Assembly: GCA_964614345.1 (NCBI GenBank)
Contig: CAZTLP010000024.1
Span: 1 to 18,193, forward strand
DNA from: AEGEAN-183 sp964614345
Lineage (GTDB): Bacteria > Pseudomonadota > Gammaproteobacteria > Magnimaribacterales > Magnimaribacteraceae
DNA: 18,193 nucleotides
Direction of reading: 5' to 3'
The first letter of the stretch is position 1. Each line of letters opens with the position of its first letter. Position numbers and translations under genes: made by a program. A model generated the notes under the pieces. It searched no databases and was not told the DNA's origin. It saw nothing but the letters and a program-made list of their open reading frames with translations. Of the stretch, positions 7,023 to 15,721 are shown in pieces.

Positions 7023-7984
7023 AAAGACTTTTACTCTTAGTGATGATATTAAATTCCTACCTAGTATTTAGTCAGGATATCCCTGAAAAACTTCTCCTTT
7101 CCTCAAAATCTTTTTCAGAAAACCAAAGCCTTTATCCTATTTATAGAATTGATTTAATTGTCTTTTCACATAAACAAATAAATGAAAGAGATAAGCAAGA
7201 ACAATTTCCTAAACTTGATGAGTTTATATATTCACCAGATTTATTAAAGCTTTTAGACACACCAAATCTTTTAGTAAAAAAGCAAGCCATTAAAGTAGGA
7301 CTAACTCCTAGTACACAAGTTATACAATCTATTAATTTAAATCCGAAGGAAACTCCAGTTAATCTTGAAGAAGTAGATAGTGAAAACAATGACACAAACA
7401 TCGGTACTACCTTGTTACCTTATGAATATTTTGAACTAATCAATAATAACGATCTTAATAAAAGACTTATTAGTCGATTAAATAAAAGAAAGGAATATGA
7501 AGTACTTTTTCAGGGCAGTTGGTTTCAGCCATTATTCCAAGCAGATTTAACAAGTCCTATATACATTCAAGCAGAGAATGAAATTAATGGTATACATGGA
7601 GAACTTTTGATTTATAAAGAAAGATTTTTACATTCATATCTAAGAATAAGATTATCTGAAATTACCAATGAGGATCAAATCTTCTCCTCAGTAAAACTCT
7701 ATAATTTCAATAACTTACTAAAACTCTCTAAAGCACAAAATAAATTTGTTAGTTTTTTTAAATCTATCGGAGAAGAATTTATTTCATTCTCAGGTTGGGT
7801 TCTGAGAACAAAAGAGTTTTCTCCAGTTTCTAGTACAGAAAAAACTTCATTGTCTATTAATAGCAATTACAAAGACCTATATGAAATTAATCAACGGATT
7901 AAGATGAAAGAAGATTCTTACCATTATATTGATCATCCATATTTTGGAGCCGTTATAAGAGTAAGTTTGTGGACATCAGAATAG
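7019..7984 (+). CDS. csiV: CsiV-family periplasmic peptidoglycan-binding protein
   Basis: The 321-residue protein starts with a signal peptide (KR, then hydrophobic LLLLVMILNSYLVFS, cleavage near residue 19). The mature part carries the CsiV pattern: YRIDLIVFSHK (42-52), YEVLFQGSWFQPL (160-172), GELLIYKERFLHSYLRIRL (194-212) and the C-terminal MKEDSYHYIDHPYFGAVIRV (296-315). CsiV was described in Vibrio as a peptidoglycan-binding factor needed with the PBP1a activator LpoA (established). The stretch 100-130 and the serine-rich 266-284 look like loosely folded linkers. Its ATG overlaps the mfd TGA (ATGA, 7019-7022), so the two are translationally coupled. mfd-csiV adjacency is common in gammaproteobacteria, which supports the call. 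The gene ends 5 bases from the convergent sbcB. Family assignment is firm; the exact envelope role here is inferred. Confidence 0.85.
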   Translation: MKRLLLLVMILNSYLVFSQDIPEKLLLSSKSFSENQSLYPIYRIDLIVFSHKQINERDKQEQFPKLDEFIYSPDLLKLLDTPNLLVKKQAIKVGLTPSTQVIQSINLNPKETPVNLEEVDSENNDTNIGTTLLPYEYFELINNNDLNKRLISRLNKRKEYEVLFQGSWFQPLFQADLTSPIYIQAENEINGIHGELLIYKERFLHSYLRIRLSEITNEDQIFSSVKLYNFNNLLKLSKAQNKFVSFFKSIGEEFISFSGWVLRTKEFSPVSSTEKTSLSINSNYKDLYEINQRIKMKEDSYHYIDHPYFGAVIRVSLWTSE

Positions 7985-7989
7985 AATTC

Positions 7990-9396
7990 CTATGTAGATG
8001 CCATCTTTTTAAGTTTCTTTTCTAATTGACGAAGTATATTTTTTTTCTCTTCAGCTTCTTCTTTCTTTAACATCTCTTCTATTTTAGACAACGTGTTATC
8101 AATATTTAACCAAGGACCTTTATCCGAAAGTCTTTGTGAAATAAAAGTGTTGTATCTCTTTATTGAGTTATCGGAAGTTCCTTTGGCTTCATGTGCACAA
8201 ATAAGTCTTTCAGCAAGTTCTCTATATCTAGAGTCTTCAAATCCTTCAACGAGTTTTGACCTGTCTTGCCATGGAGTTGAGTGAAATCTTTCCATCCATA
8301 ATTCATCTTCTTTAGAAGGGAATCCGGAATAGACAGATTGTTCAACGTACTTTGGAGGTGGGTATTGAATTTGATTATTAGTCAGTAATTCACTAATTCG
8401 GGATTGTAATTTTGTGTTATTCCTAATTTTATTTGCCCTTTCTTCTAATTGCGAGAACGGTATATCCAAAGTGTCATGGATTGATGGTATATCTAGAGCA
8501 TTCATTATTGGTAAACTTCTGTTGATCCTTACTTTTCTTATTGCAGTCCCTGCGTTTGATATCTGCTCTAACAACTCAGAGTCAGATAATTCGTTTAAAG
8601 TATCAGGATCAAAATATAAGTCTGCGACTGCTACCTCATTTTGCATTTTATTATTTTGTCCGCAAAACGTTACAGGATAAGTAAATTTACTTTTTCTTAT
8701 TACTTCTCCAATCATTGCAAATGGTTCTGATTGAATTAACCTTAAATTGCCATCCTTGGAAGAACCTCTAAGTGAAGAATTCCATACTTCGGGTGCTTTT
8801 TCAGCTACAAGTCTTGATAGATTAACCATCAAATAACAATCAGCGACAGCATCGTGCGCATTAAGAGACGAGATCTTATTGGCTTCAGCCCAATCTGTAA
8901 GCTTTAAACTAATTTCGTTTTCTTCATTCATAGGTACAGTCAATGAGTTAGGAAAAAAGTTAGCGACTAGTTGAAATGTGTACATTAAATCTAATCTTGT
9001 TGCTCCTCCTGTATTTGTTATATATGGAGGTAATAAACACCAATAAAATTGTCTTCGAAATAATTCTTCGTCAAATCTATGGCCGTTGTAAGTTATAAAA
9101 ACAGGATTTTTGTTAATTGACCAATTTAGCCAATCTTCTCTAAGTTGACACATCATTTCATAATGAGTCGGGCTATCATCATCAAGGCACTCAATTTTTT
9201 TATGCACAAGAAAAGCTTCTGGGCTAGGAACAACCCAAGGTAAAAGTTTTGAAAATAGACTATGCTCCTTTTCTACAACTAAGTTTTCATCAGTTAATAA
9301 AGAGCCCACCTGAAGGATTTGAGAAAAATTTATGTCTAATCCAGTTGTTTCTGTATCGGTAAAGATATAGCAATGATCTGCGTTAAGTTTAGTCAC
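7990..9396 (-). CDS. sbcB: Exodeoxyribonuclease I (3'-5' single-strand DNA exonuclease)
   Basis: At 468 residues it matches E. coli ExoI (475). It degrades single-stranded DNA 3' to 5' and acts in recombination and mismatch repair. The DEDDh nuclease set is complete: Asp14 and Glu16 in FTDTETTGLD, Asp109 in GHRFDEELFRRQFYW, and His181 and Asp186 in NAHDAVAD, almost exactly the E. coli numbering. The C-terminal half holds the SH3-like and helical ExoI-specific parts, with IRKVRINRSLPIM (291-303) as the usual helical-domain segment. The C-terminus is lysine-rich with coiled-coil character (about 440-465). The start is a GTG, chosen because it places the first Asp where E. coli has it; the only in-frame stop upstream is the nfuA stop. 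It lies 33 bases after nfuA, probably co-transcribed with it. Confidence 0.96.
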   Translation of the reverse strand: MTKLNADHCYIFTDTETTGLDINFSQILQVGSLLTDENLVVEKEHSLFSKLLPWVVPSPEAFLVHKKIECLDDDSPTHYEMMCQLREDWLNWSINKNPVFITYNGHRFDEELFRRQFYWCLLPPYITNTGGATRLDLMYTFQLVANFFPNSLTVPMNEENEISLKLTDWAEANKISSLNAHDAVADCYLMVNLSRLVAEKAPEVWNSSLRGSSKDGNLRLIQSEPFAMIGEVIRKSKFTYPVTFCGQNNKMQNEVAVADLYFDPDTLNELSDSELLEQISNAGTAIRKVRINRSLPIMNALDIPSIHDTLDIPFSQLEERANKIRNNTKLQSRISELLTNNQIQYPPPKYVEQSVYSGFPSKEDELWMERFHSTPWQDRSKLVEGFEDSRYRELAERLICAHEAKGTSDNSIKRYNTFISQRLSDKGPWLNIDNTLSKIEEMLKKEEAEEKKNILRQLEKKLKKMAST

Positions 9397-9429
9397 AGTA
9401 CACTTATAATCTGGGAAATTGTATGAAAC

Positions 9430-10017
9430 TTATTTGTAATAAGCATTCTCTCGGTAACTATGGTCTGTTACATCTGCTATACCTTTAAGCTCAGGTATCT
9501 CCTCAATAAGTGTCTTTTCTATTCCATCTTTTAAGGTTACATCTACCATTCCACAACCTTGACACCCTCCCCCAAACTGTAGAACAGCCGTGTCCTTATT
9601 AAGAATTTCTACTAAAGACACCTCCCCTCCGTGCGCAGCTAGACTTGGATTAATTTCAGAGTAAAGAAGGTAATTAACTTTTTCTTCTAAAGAAGCATCT
9701 TCACCTATACTTGGCACTTTTGCATTAGGTGCCTTAATTGTTAAGGTTCCACCAAACTTATCTGGAGAGTAGTCTACAACAGCATTTTCTAGAAAAGTTA
9801 GAGATTTCTTTTCTTGATAAAGTGAGAAGCTGTAATTACTAAATAATTCATATTCGGTTAAATCATCCTCTTCTTTGCAGTAGGCTATGCAGGTCTCTGC
9901 TCTTGGAGAGCCCGGTTCACTTACAAAAACTTTTATACCTACTGTATCGGAATCTTGCTTTTGTAAAAGGTCTTCTAGATACTTTTCTGCAGATTTTGTT
10001 ATCTCGATAGCTGTCAT
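9430..10017 (-). CDS. nfuA: Fe-S biogenesis protein NfuA
   Basis: NfuA carries a 4Fe-4S cluster to target enzymes, protecting them under iron or oxidative stress. The roughly 195 residues equal E. coli NfuA (191). The N-terminal degenerate A-type domain runs over about 1-95, with two Cys as in E. coli (ETCIAYC). The C-terminal Nfu domain shows KAPNAKVPSIG, INPSLAAHGGEVSLVEI and the cluster-binding Cys-x-x-Cys in LQFGGGCQGCGMVDVTL (Cys152 and Cys155 from the ATG). I chose the ATG at 10017-10015; an in-frame GTG two codons earlier (10023) is the alternative, and neither has a clear Shine-Dalgarno. It is divergent from metH across about 65 bases and leads into sbcB. No IscR-type site was recognised in that gap. 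Confidence 0.95.
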   Translation of the reverse strand: MTAIEITKSAEKYLEDLLQKQDSDTVGIKVFVSEPGSPRAETCIAYCKEEDDLTEYELFSNYSFSLYQEKKSLTFLENAVVDYSPDKFGGTLTIKAPNAKVPSIGEDASLEEKVNYLLYSEINPSLAAHGGEVSLVEILNKDTAVLQFGGGCQGCGMVDVTLKDGIEKTLIEEIPELKGIADVTDHSYRENAYYK

Positions 10018-10083
10018 AAGCACATTTTATAGCTAAAACACTTACAATTCACTCTAAGAACTAGAAGGATTATTTAAAAAAGA

Positions 10084-13000
10084 ATGAAAATAACTGATTT
10101 TAATAACAGGTTAAAAGAAAAAATTTTAGTTATGGATGGTGCTATGGGCACAGAAATACAGTCTAAAAAACTTTCAGAAGCAGATTTTAGAGGTGATCTT
10201 TTTCAAGAATACAATAAAGATTTAAAAGGTAATAATGATCTTCTTAATCTTACTCAACCGGAAATAATCAAGGAAATTCATAAATCTTTCTTAGATAAAG
10301 GATGTGATTTTATACAAACTAATACTTTTAATTCGAGTTCTATTTCCCAGAAGGATTATGGCTTACACGAAAAATCTTATGATTTAAATCTAACAGGAGC
10401 CAAATTAGCCAAAGAAGCAGTATCTGAAACAAATTCCAACGCTTGGGTAATAGGATCAATTGGTCCAACAAATACAACAGCTTCAATATCTCCTGATGTT
10501 ACTGATCCTGCAAAAAGAAATATTCTTTTTGACGAGTTAGTTATTTCATACAGTGAATGCATTGATGGATTAATTGAAGGTGGAGCAGATTTTTTAATGT
10601 TTGAAACAATCTTTGATACCCTAAATGCTAAAGCTGGTATCTATGCTTATCTAGACAAGCATGAAGAAATTAGAAAAGAAATACCTTTAATGATTTCGGG
10701 TACTATAACTGATAATTCTGGTAGAACTTTATCTGGACAAACGGCTGAAGCCTTTTGGACATCAGTCAAACATGCAAATCCTTGCTCAATTGGTTTTAAT
10801 TGTGCTTTAGGAGCAGAACAACTTAGACCGCACTTAATATCTCTAAACAAAATATCTGACGTACCAATAAGTCTGCACCCCAATGCAGGCCTTCCTAATG
10901 AAATGGGTGAATACGATGAAACCCCTTCTCATATGGCAAATATCATTAAAGAAATGGCTGAAAGTAGCCTATTAAATATAGTTGGAGGATGTTGTGGTAC
11001 AACTCCTGATCATATAGAAGCAATTAGTTATGCTGTAAAAGGAACTAAGCCAAGGAAGTTAGACTCAAGGAAACCTCAAAGATCATTTAGTGGACTTGAA
11101 CCTTTAGTTTTAACTGATGATTCTCTTTTTATAAATATTGGAGAAAGATCTAATGTGACCGGCTCCGCTAAATTTGCAAGATTAATAAAAGAAAAGAATT
11201 ACTCAGAAGCCCTAGAAGTTGCTAAAGAGCAAGTTGAGTTAGGCGCCCAAATGATAGACGTCAATATGGATGAGGGCATGCTTAATTCTTTAGAAGAAAT
11301 GGATCACTTTTTAAAACTTGTTGCAACTGAGCCTGATATATCAAAAGTCCCTATTGTCATAGATTCTTCTAAATGGGAGGTTATTGAAAGTGGTTTAAAA
11401 GTTATACAAGGTAAGGCAATAGTTAATTCTATTAGCCTTAAAGAAGGGGAAGAAGATTTCATCAAGGTTGCAAAAGTATGTCTTAAGTACGGAGCGGCAA
11501 TAATTGTTATGGCTTTCGATGAAAATGGGCAAGCTGATTCTTTAAACAGAAGGAAGGAAATTTGCAGAAGATCGTATGATATTTTAACTAAAGAAGTTAA
11601 GTACCCTCCCGAAGATATAATTTTTGATCCTAATGTCTTTGCAGTAGCTACAGGTCTTAAAGAACACAATAATTACGCTAAAGATTTTATTGATGCTTGC
11701 GAATATATCAAAAATGAATTTCCACTAACAAGCATTTCTGGTGGTATAAGTAATGTTTCGTTTTCCTTTCGGGGTAATGACGCAGTAAGAGAAGCTATGC
11801 ATTCCGTTTTTCTTTACCACGCTATAAACAAAGGTCTCACAATGGGAATAGTTAATGCTGGTCAATTAGCTGTCTATGAAGATATTAATCCTGAGTTAAA
11901 AAATTTAGTTGAAGATGTAATTCTTAATAGAAGAGAAGATGCGACAGAAAGGTTAGTTGATGAGGCTACCAAATTTCTAAACGAACAAACAACTGTAACT
12001 ACCGATGAAGAATGGAGACAACAAGGAGTCAAGGAACGTATTAACCACGCTTTAGTTCAAGGAATTAATAAATTCATCATAGAAGATGTTGAAGAGGCCA
12101 GATGTGAGAGTAATTCACCAGTAGAAGTTATAGAAGGCCCCTTAATGGATGGAATGAATATTGTTGGGGATTTATTTGGAGATGGCAAGATGTTTCTTCC
12201 GCAAGTTGTTAAAAGTGCCAGGGTAATGAAAGAAGCTGTAGCTTACCTTGTTCCATATTTAGAAAAGGAAAAAGAAGGTGGTATTCAAACAAATGGAAAG
12301 ATAGTCATGGCTACAGTTAAGGGCGATGTCCATGATATTGGAAAAAATATAGTTGGTGTTGTTCTTCAGTGCAATAATTATGAAGTGATAGATTTGGGAG
12401 TAATGGTGCCAGCTGAACAAATTATTGAAACTGCAATAAATGAAAATGCTGATTTAATCGGTTTAAGCGGATTAATAACTCCCTCGCTTGATGAGATGAT
12501 AGGTGTAGTTCAAGAGCTAACAAGAAGAAAATTAAGTATTCCAGTATTGATTGGTGGAGCTACAACTTCAAAAGCTCATACCGCTTTAAAAATTGAACCA
12601 AGTTATAAAACAGGATTTGCTATGCATGTCCTGGATGCTTCTAGGAGTGTAGGAGTAGTACAAAATTTATTAAATAAGAAAGAAAATAAGCCTTATACAG
12701 AATTAATTAGAAAGGACTATCTTGATACAAGAAATAGACTGAACGAAAAGAGCCCTCCTCAACTTTTAAGTCTAGAAGAGGCTAACAATAATAAACCCAA
12801 TATCAATTGGAAAAAATCTAAGATAATAAAACCTTCTTTCTTAGGAACTCATAATCTAGAGTCAATTTCTATCAGTTCCTTAAGGCCATATATAGATTGG
12901 ACCCCTTTCTTTAAATCATGGAGTCTCGCAGGTAGTTATCCAAAAATTTTGGATGATGAAATAGTAGGAGAAGCTGCAACTCAATTATTTAAAGATGCCA

Positions 13001-13737
13001 ATCAAATGTTAGATGATCTGGAAAAGTCTAATAAAATCAGCAATAAATCAGTTATAGGATTTTGGCCAGCTTCTCAAGATAATAAAAACCAAGTTAAAGT
13101 ATTTAAGGATGAAAAAAGAAAAGATGTTATAGCTACTTTAAATTTTCCAAGGCAACAAAGGTTTCAAGGAGAAGGAAACCCAAATTTATCTCTTTCTGAT
13201 TTTATAGCTCCTGAAGACAAGAAAATTAAAGATTATATTGGTGCTTTTGCAGTAACCTCAGGTTTGGGTGTTGAAGAAGAATGCATTAATTTTGAGAAAA
13301 ATAATGATGACTATTCCTCTATCATGCTTAAAGCAATAGCTGATAGGCTAGCAGAATCTCTTGCGGAGTATATTCATGAAAAAGTTAGAAAAGAACTTTG
13401 GGGTTATGCAAGAGAAGAAGAATTATCTAATCAACAATTAATTAAAGAAAAGTATGTTGGAATAAGACCAGCTCCTGGATATCCTGCATGCCCTGATCAC
13501 TCTGAAAAATTTAAACTCTTTTCTTTATTGGAAGCTGAAAATAAAGCTAATATCTCTTTAACTGAAAATTTTGCCATGTTACCCGCTGCTTCCGTAAGCG
13601 GTTGGTACTTTTCTCACACTGACAGTAAATATTTTGGATTAGGCAAAATAACTGAGGAACAAATAAAAAGCATCTCTAAAAACAGGAACGAAGACATAAA
13701 CCTAATTAAAAAGTATTACAGTACTAATCTTGAATAA
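10084..13737 (+). CDS. metH: Cobalamin-dependent methionine synthase MetH
   Basis: MetH transfers the methyl group of 5-methyltetrahydrofolate through cobalamin to homocysteine. At 1217 residues it is full length (E. coli 1227) with all four modules. The homocysteine domain (about 1-325) has zinc ligands Cys240, Cys303 and Cys304 (GGCCGTTP). The pterin-binding domain (about 345-610) includes NIGERSNVTGS (351-361) and FDPNVFAVATG (514-524). The B12 cap and Rossmann domain (about 645-870) has GDVHDIGKN (747-755), His750 being the cobalt ligand. The AdoMet activation domain (about 890-1217) has RPAPGYPACPDH (1128-1139), so it can be reductively reactivated. It implies that the cell makes or imports B12. 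The 60-base leader is too short for a cobalamin riboswitch and none is seen. The only Shine-Dalgarno-like AAGGA is 15 bases from the ATG, which is rather far. trmA overlaps its end by 8 bases. Confidence 0.98.
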   Translation: MKITDFNNRLKEKILVMDGAMGTEIQSKKLSEADFRGDLFQEYNKDLKGNNDLLNLTQPEIIKEIHKSFLDKGCDFIQTNTFNSSSISQKDYGLHEKSYDLNLTGAKLAKEAVSETNSNAWVIGSIGPTNTTASISPDVTDPAKRNILFDELVISYSECIDGLIEGGADFLMFETIFDTLNAKAGIYAYLDKHEEIRKEIPLMISGTITDNSGRTLSGQTAEAFWTSVKHANPCSIGFNCALGAEQLRPHLISLNKISDVPISLHPNAGLPNEMGEYDETPSHMANIIKEMAESSLLNIVGGCCGTTPDHIEAISYAVKGTKPRKLDSRKPQRSFSGLEPLVLTDDSLFINIGERSNVTGSAKFARLIKEKNYSEALEVAKEQVELGAQMIDVNMDEGMLNSLEEMDHFLKLVATEPDISKVPIVIDSSKWEVIESGLKVIQGKAIVNSISLKEGEEDFIKVAKVCLKYGAAIIVMAFDENGQADSLNRRKEICRRSYDILTKEVKYPPEDIIFDPNVFAVATGLKEHNNYAKDFIDACEYIKNEFPLTSISGGISNVSFSFRGNDAVREAMHSVFLYHAINKGLTMGIVNAGQLAVYEDINPELKNLVEDVILNRREDATERLVDEATKFLNEQTTVTTDEEWRQQGVKERINHALVQGINKFIIEDVEEARCESNSPVEVIEGPLMDGMNIVGDLFGDGKMFLPQVVKSARVMKEAVAYLVPYLEKEKEGGIQTNGKIVMATVKGDVHDIGKNIVGVVLQCNNYEVIDLGVMVPAEQIIETAINENADLIGLSGLITPSLDEMIGVVQELTRRKLSIPVLIGGATTSKAHTALKIEPSYKTGFAMHVLDASRSVGVVQNLLNKKENKPYTELIRKDYLDTRNRLNEKSPPQLLSLEEANNNKPNINWKKSKIIKPSFLGTHNLESISISSLRPYIDWTPFFKSWSLAGSYPKILDDEIVGEAATQLFKDANQMLDDLEKSNKISNKSVIGFWPASQDNKNQVKVFKDEKRKDVIATLNFPRQQRFQGEGNPNLSLSDFIAPEDKKIKDYIGAFAVTSGLGVEEECINFEKNNDDYSSIMLKAIADRLAESLAEYIHEKVRKELWGYAREEELSNQQLIKEKYVGIRPAPGYPACPDHSEKFKLFSLLEAENKANISLTENFAMLPAASVSGWYFSHTDSKYFGLGKITEEQIKSISKNRNEDINLIKKYYSTNLE

Positions 13738-14797
13738 AAATGAAGCTCTATATGCTAGGCAGTTAAAAGATAAAAAAGATTTATTTTTATCATATTTTTC
13801 TGATCTAACTAATAGTCTAAACTATTTTCCTTCACCCCCTACCCACTTTAGAACCAGAGCGGAGTTGGGAGTCCATGTGAATAATCAAATTCAATTCACC
13901 ATGGTTGAAAAAGGGAAAAAGATAAAGGTAGAAGAACTTACAATTTGTGATAAAAAAATTAATCACCTTATTCCACAACTTAAACATAAATTATTAGGGA
14001 GCGATGAATTAAAAGAAAAACTTTTTCAAATAGAAATTCAAGTTTCAAGAAAAGGAGAAGGAATTGTTTCACTTATTTATCATAAGCCTTTAGATGTACA
14101 TTGGATTAAACAAGCCACAAAGTTAAGTTCTGAAATAGGGTCGTCAATTATTGGCAGAAGTAAGAAACAAAAACTGGTTGTAGGTAAAGATTTTGTAACT
14201 GAAACCTATAAAGCAGATATAACAAAAATTAAGGTTAATCTATACGAGCAATGTTTTAGTCAGCCTAACCCTTACATATGTGACGAGATGTTAACTTGGG
14301 TAAATGAAGGAAAGAAATTAAATCATCATGTCACTGAACTACATTGTGGAGTAGGAACTTTTACTATTCTTCTAAGTAATCTTTATTCAAGAGTTCTGGC
14401 AACTGAAAACAGTAGACCCAGCATAAGAGCTTTAGAGAAAAATATACAAACAAATTCTATAAAGAATGTAGAGATAGCAAGAATGTCAGGATTAGAAACT
14501 CTAGAAGCTTTACTTAATAAGAGAGAATTTAACAGAATGAAACATATAGACTTAATTAATTTTAAAAAAGATGTTCTTTTTTTAGATCCTCCTAGGTCTG
14601 GTTTAGATGTCGAATCAATTAGCTTAATAAAACAACTTAAATTTAAGAAAATTATCTACCTATCTTGTGGATTTGAATCTCTTAAATCTAATTTAAAAGA
14701 ACTTTTAACTGATTATAAAATTAATAAAGCAGCATTGTTTGATCAGTTTCCTTATACCAATCATATCGAAACTGGGGTCGTCTTAAGAAAACTATAG
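13730..14797 (+). CDS. trmA: tRNA (uracil-54-C5)-methyltransferase TrmA
   Basis: TrmA makes ribothymidine at position 54 of the T-loop of tRNA. The 355 residues align end to end with E. coli TrmA (366). Seen are the RNA-binding start (FRTRAELGVHV, 40-50), FSQPN (176-180), the SAM loop LHCGVGTF (204-211), DPPRSGLD (286-293), the nucleophile Cys313 in YLSCGFESL, and the general base Glu347 in FDQFPYTNHIETGV (337-350). The family normally has SCNP around the nucleophile; here it is SCGF. The start is a TTG inside the metH end: the nearby ATG is out of frame, and homology begins at about residue 8 (YARQL), so no later start fits. There is no Shine-Dalgarno, so translation probably depends on metH. 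Its stop shares the hexamer CTATAG with the stop of the opposing etfA. Confidence 0.95.
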   Translation: MNKNEALYARQLKDKKDLFLSYFSDLTNSLNYFPSPPTHFRTRAELGVHVNNQIQFTMVEKGKKIKVEELTICDKKINHLIPQLKHKLLGSDELKEKLFQIEIQVSRKGEGIVSLIYHKPLDVHWIKQATKLSSEIGSSIIGRSKKQKLVVGKDFVTETYKADITKIKVNLYEQCFSQPNPYICDEMLTWVNEGKKLNHHVTELHCGVGTFTILLSNLYSRVLATENSRPSIRALEKNIQTNSIKNVEIARMSGLETLEALLNKREFNRMKHIDLINFKKDVLFLDPPRSGLDVESISLIKQLKFKKIIYLSCGFESLKSNLKELLTDYKINKAALFDQFPYTNHIETGVVLRKL

Positions 14798-15721
14798 CTT
14801 ACTTTCTAATTCTGGTAAGGCTTCAAATAAATCAGCTACTAAGCCGTAGTCTGCTACTTGAAAAATAGGTGCTTCCTCATCTTTATTTATGGCAACGATT
14901 ACTTTGCTGTCTTTCATACCTGCTAAATGTTGAATTGCTCCTGAAATTCCTACTGCTATATACAAATTAGGAGCTACAATTTTACCTGTTTGGCCAACCT
15001 GCATATCATTAGGTACAAAACCCGAATCAACCGCAGCTCTTGAAGCTCCTATTGCTGCTCCAAGTTTATCTGCTATACCCTCTAAGAGGCTAAAATTCTC
15101 TCCATTTTGCATCCCCCGTCCACCAGATATAACAATATCTGCAGAGGTTAATTCCGGTCTATCTGATTCAGCCAATTCCTCACCAATAAAACTGGAGATA
15201 CCTAAATTAGTATCTAAGTCTACAATTTCTTTAGTGGCAGACCCCCCTTCTATTTCACAATCATCAAATCCTGTAGACCTCACAGTTATGACTTTAATGG
15301 AATCAGAACTCTTAACAGTTGCTATACAGTTACCAGCATAAATAGGTCGTTCAAAAGTATCTTCAGATAAGACAGAAGTTATTTCAGACACTTGTGATAC
15401 ATCTAACAAAGCAGCAACTCTTGGCATAAAGTTTTTTCCGTTACTGGTAGCTGCAGCAAGAATATGTGAATAGCCCTTCCCGACTTCTGAAACAAGAGCA
15501 CCAATGTTTTCAGCAAGAAAATTGTTGTAAGACTCATTATTTGCACTTAAAACTTTGCCTATTCCAGGTATAGAACAAGCCTGTTCAACAACTGAATCAC
15601 AAGAAAAACCTGCAATCAGTAAGTCTATTTCAGAGCCAATTTCCTTAGCCGCCGTTATTGTATTAAAGGTAGCCCCTTTAAGTTCTTGGTTATCATGTTC
15701 TGCAACTACTAATATACTCAT
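14792..15721 (-). CDS. etfA: Electron transfer flavoprotein alpha subunit
   Basis: EtfA is the FAD-carrying subunit of the soluble ETF heterodimer that collects electrons from acyl-CoA and related dehydrogenases. The 309 residues match the family (about 310). The N-terminal domain I covers about 1-185. The C-terminal FAD domain has GGRGMQNGENF (200-210), GASRAAVDSGFVP (225-237), QVGQTGKIVAPNLYIAVGIS (241-260) and GAIQHLAGM (261-269). The FAD-contacting residues expected from human ETF are visible as Arg228, Thr245 and His265 (mapping from memory). The ATG overlaps the etfB stop by 4 bases, with an AAGG just upstream, so the subunits are coupled. It is an ordinary group I ETF, not a bifurcating one as far as can be judged from the motifs. 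Confidence 0.97.
   Translation of the reverse strand: MSILVVAEHDNQELKGATFNTITAAKEIGSEIDLLIAGFSCDSVVEQACSIPGIGKVLSANNESYNNFLAENIGALVSEVGKGYSHILAAATSNGKNFMPRVAALLDVSQVSEITSVLSEDTFERPIYAGNCIATVKSSDSIKVITVRSTGFDDCEIEGGSATKEIVDLDTNLGISSFIGEELAESDRPELTSADIVISGGRGMQNGENFSLLEGIADKLGAAIGASRAAVDSGFVPNDMQVGQTGKIVAPNLYIAVGISGAIQHLAGMKDSKVIVAINKDEEAPIFQVADYGLVADLFEALPELESKL

Noticed and set aside
7997..8010. GATGCCATC followed by five T, resembling a terminator after csiV
   Set aside because: A 4-bp stem with a single-base loop cannot form, and the stretch codes for the C-terminus of the opposing sbcB.
9397..9429. nfuA and sbcB share a reading frame with a single stop between them, suggesting a read-through fusion
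   Set aside because: Both proteins have complete ends at family-normal lengths and the 33-base linker shows no conserved residues; one chance in three for any gene pair.
10018..10083. Possible cobalamin riboswitch or IscR site between nfuA and metH
   Set aside because: The gap is far too short for a B12 riboswitch and no IscR-like palindrome could be recognised.
11304..11669. 121-residue open frame opposite metH
   Set aside because: Antisense shadow of the conserved pterin-binding domain; no ribosome site and no recognisable product.
13740..13742. ATG near the trmA start
   Set aside because: Out of frame with the TrmA homology.
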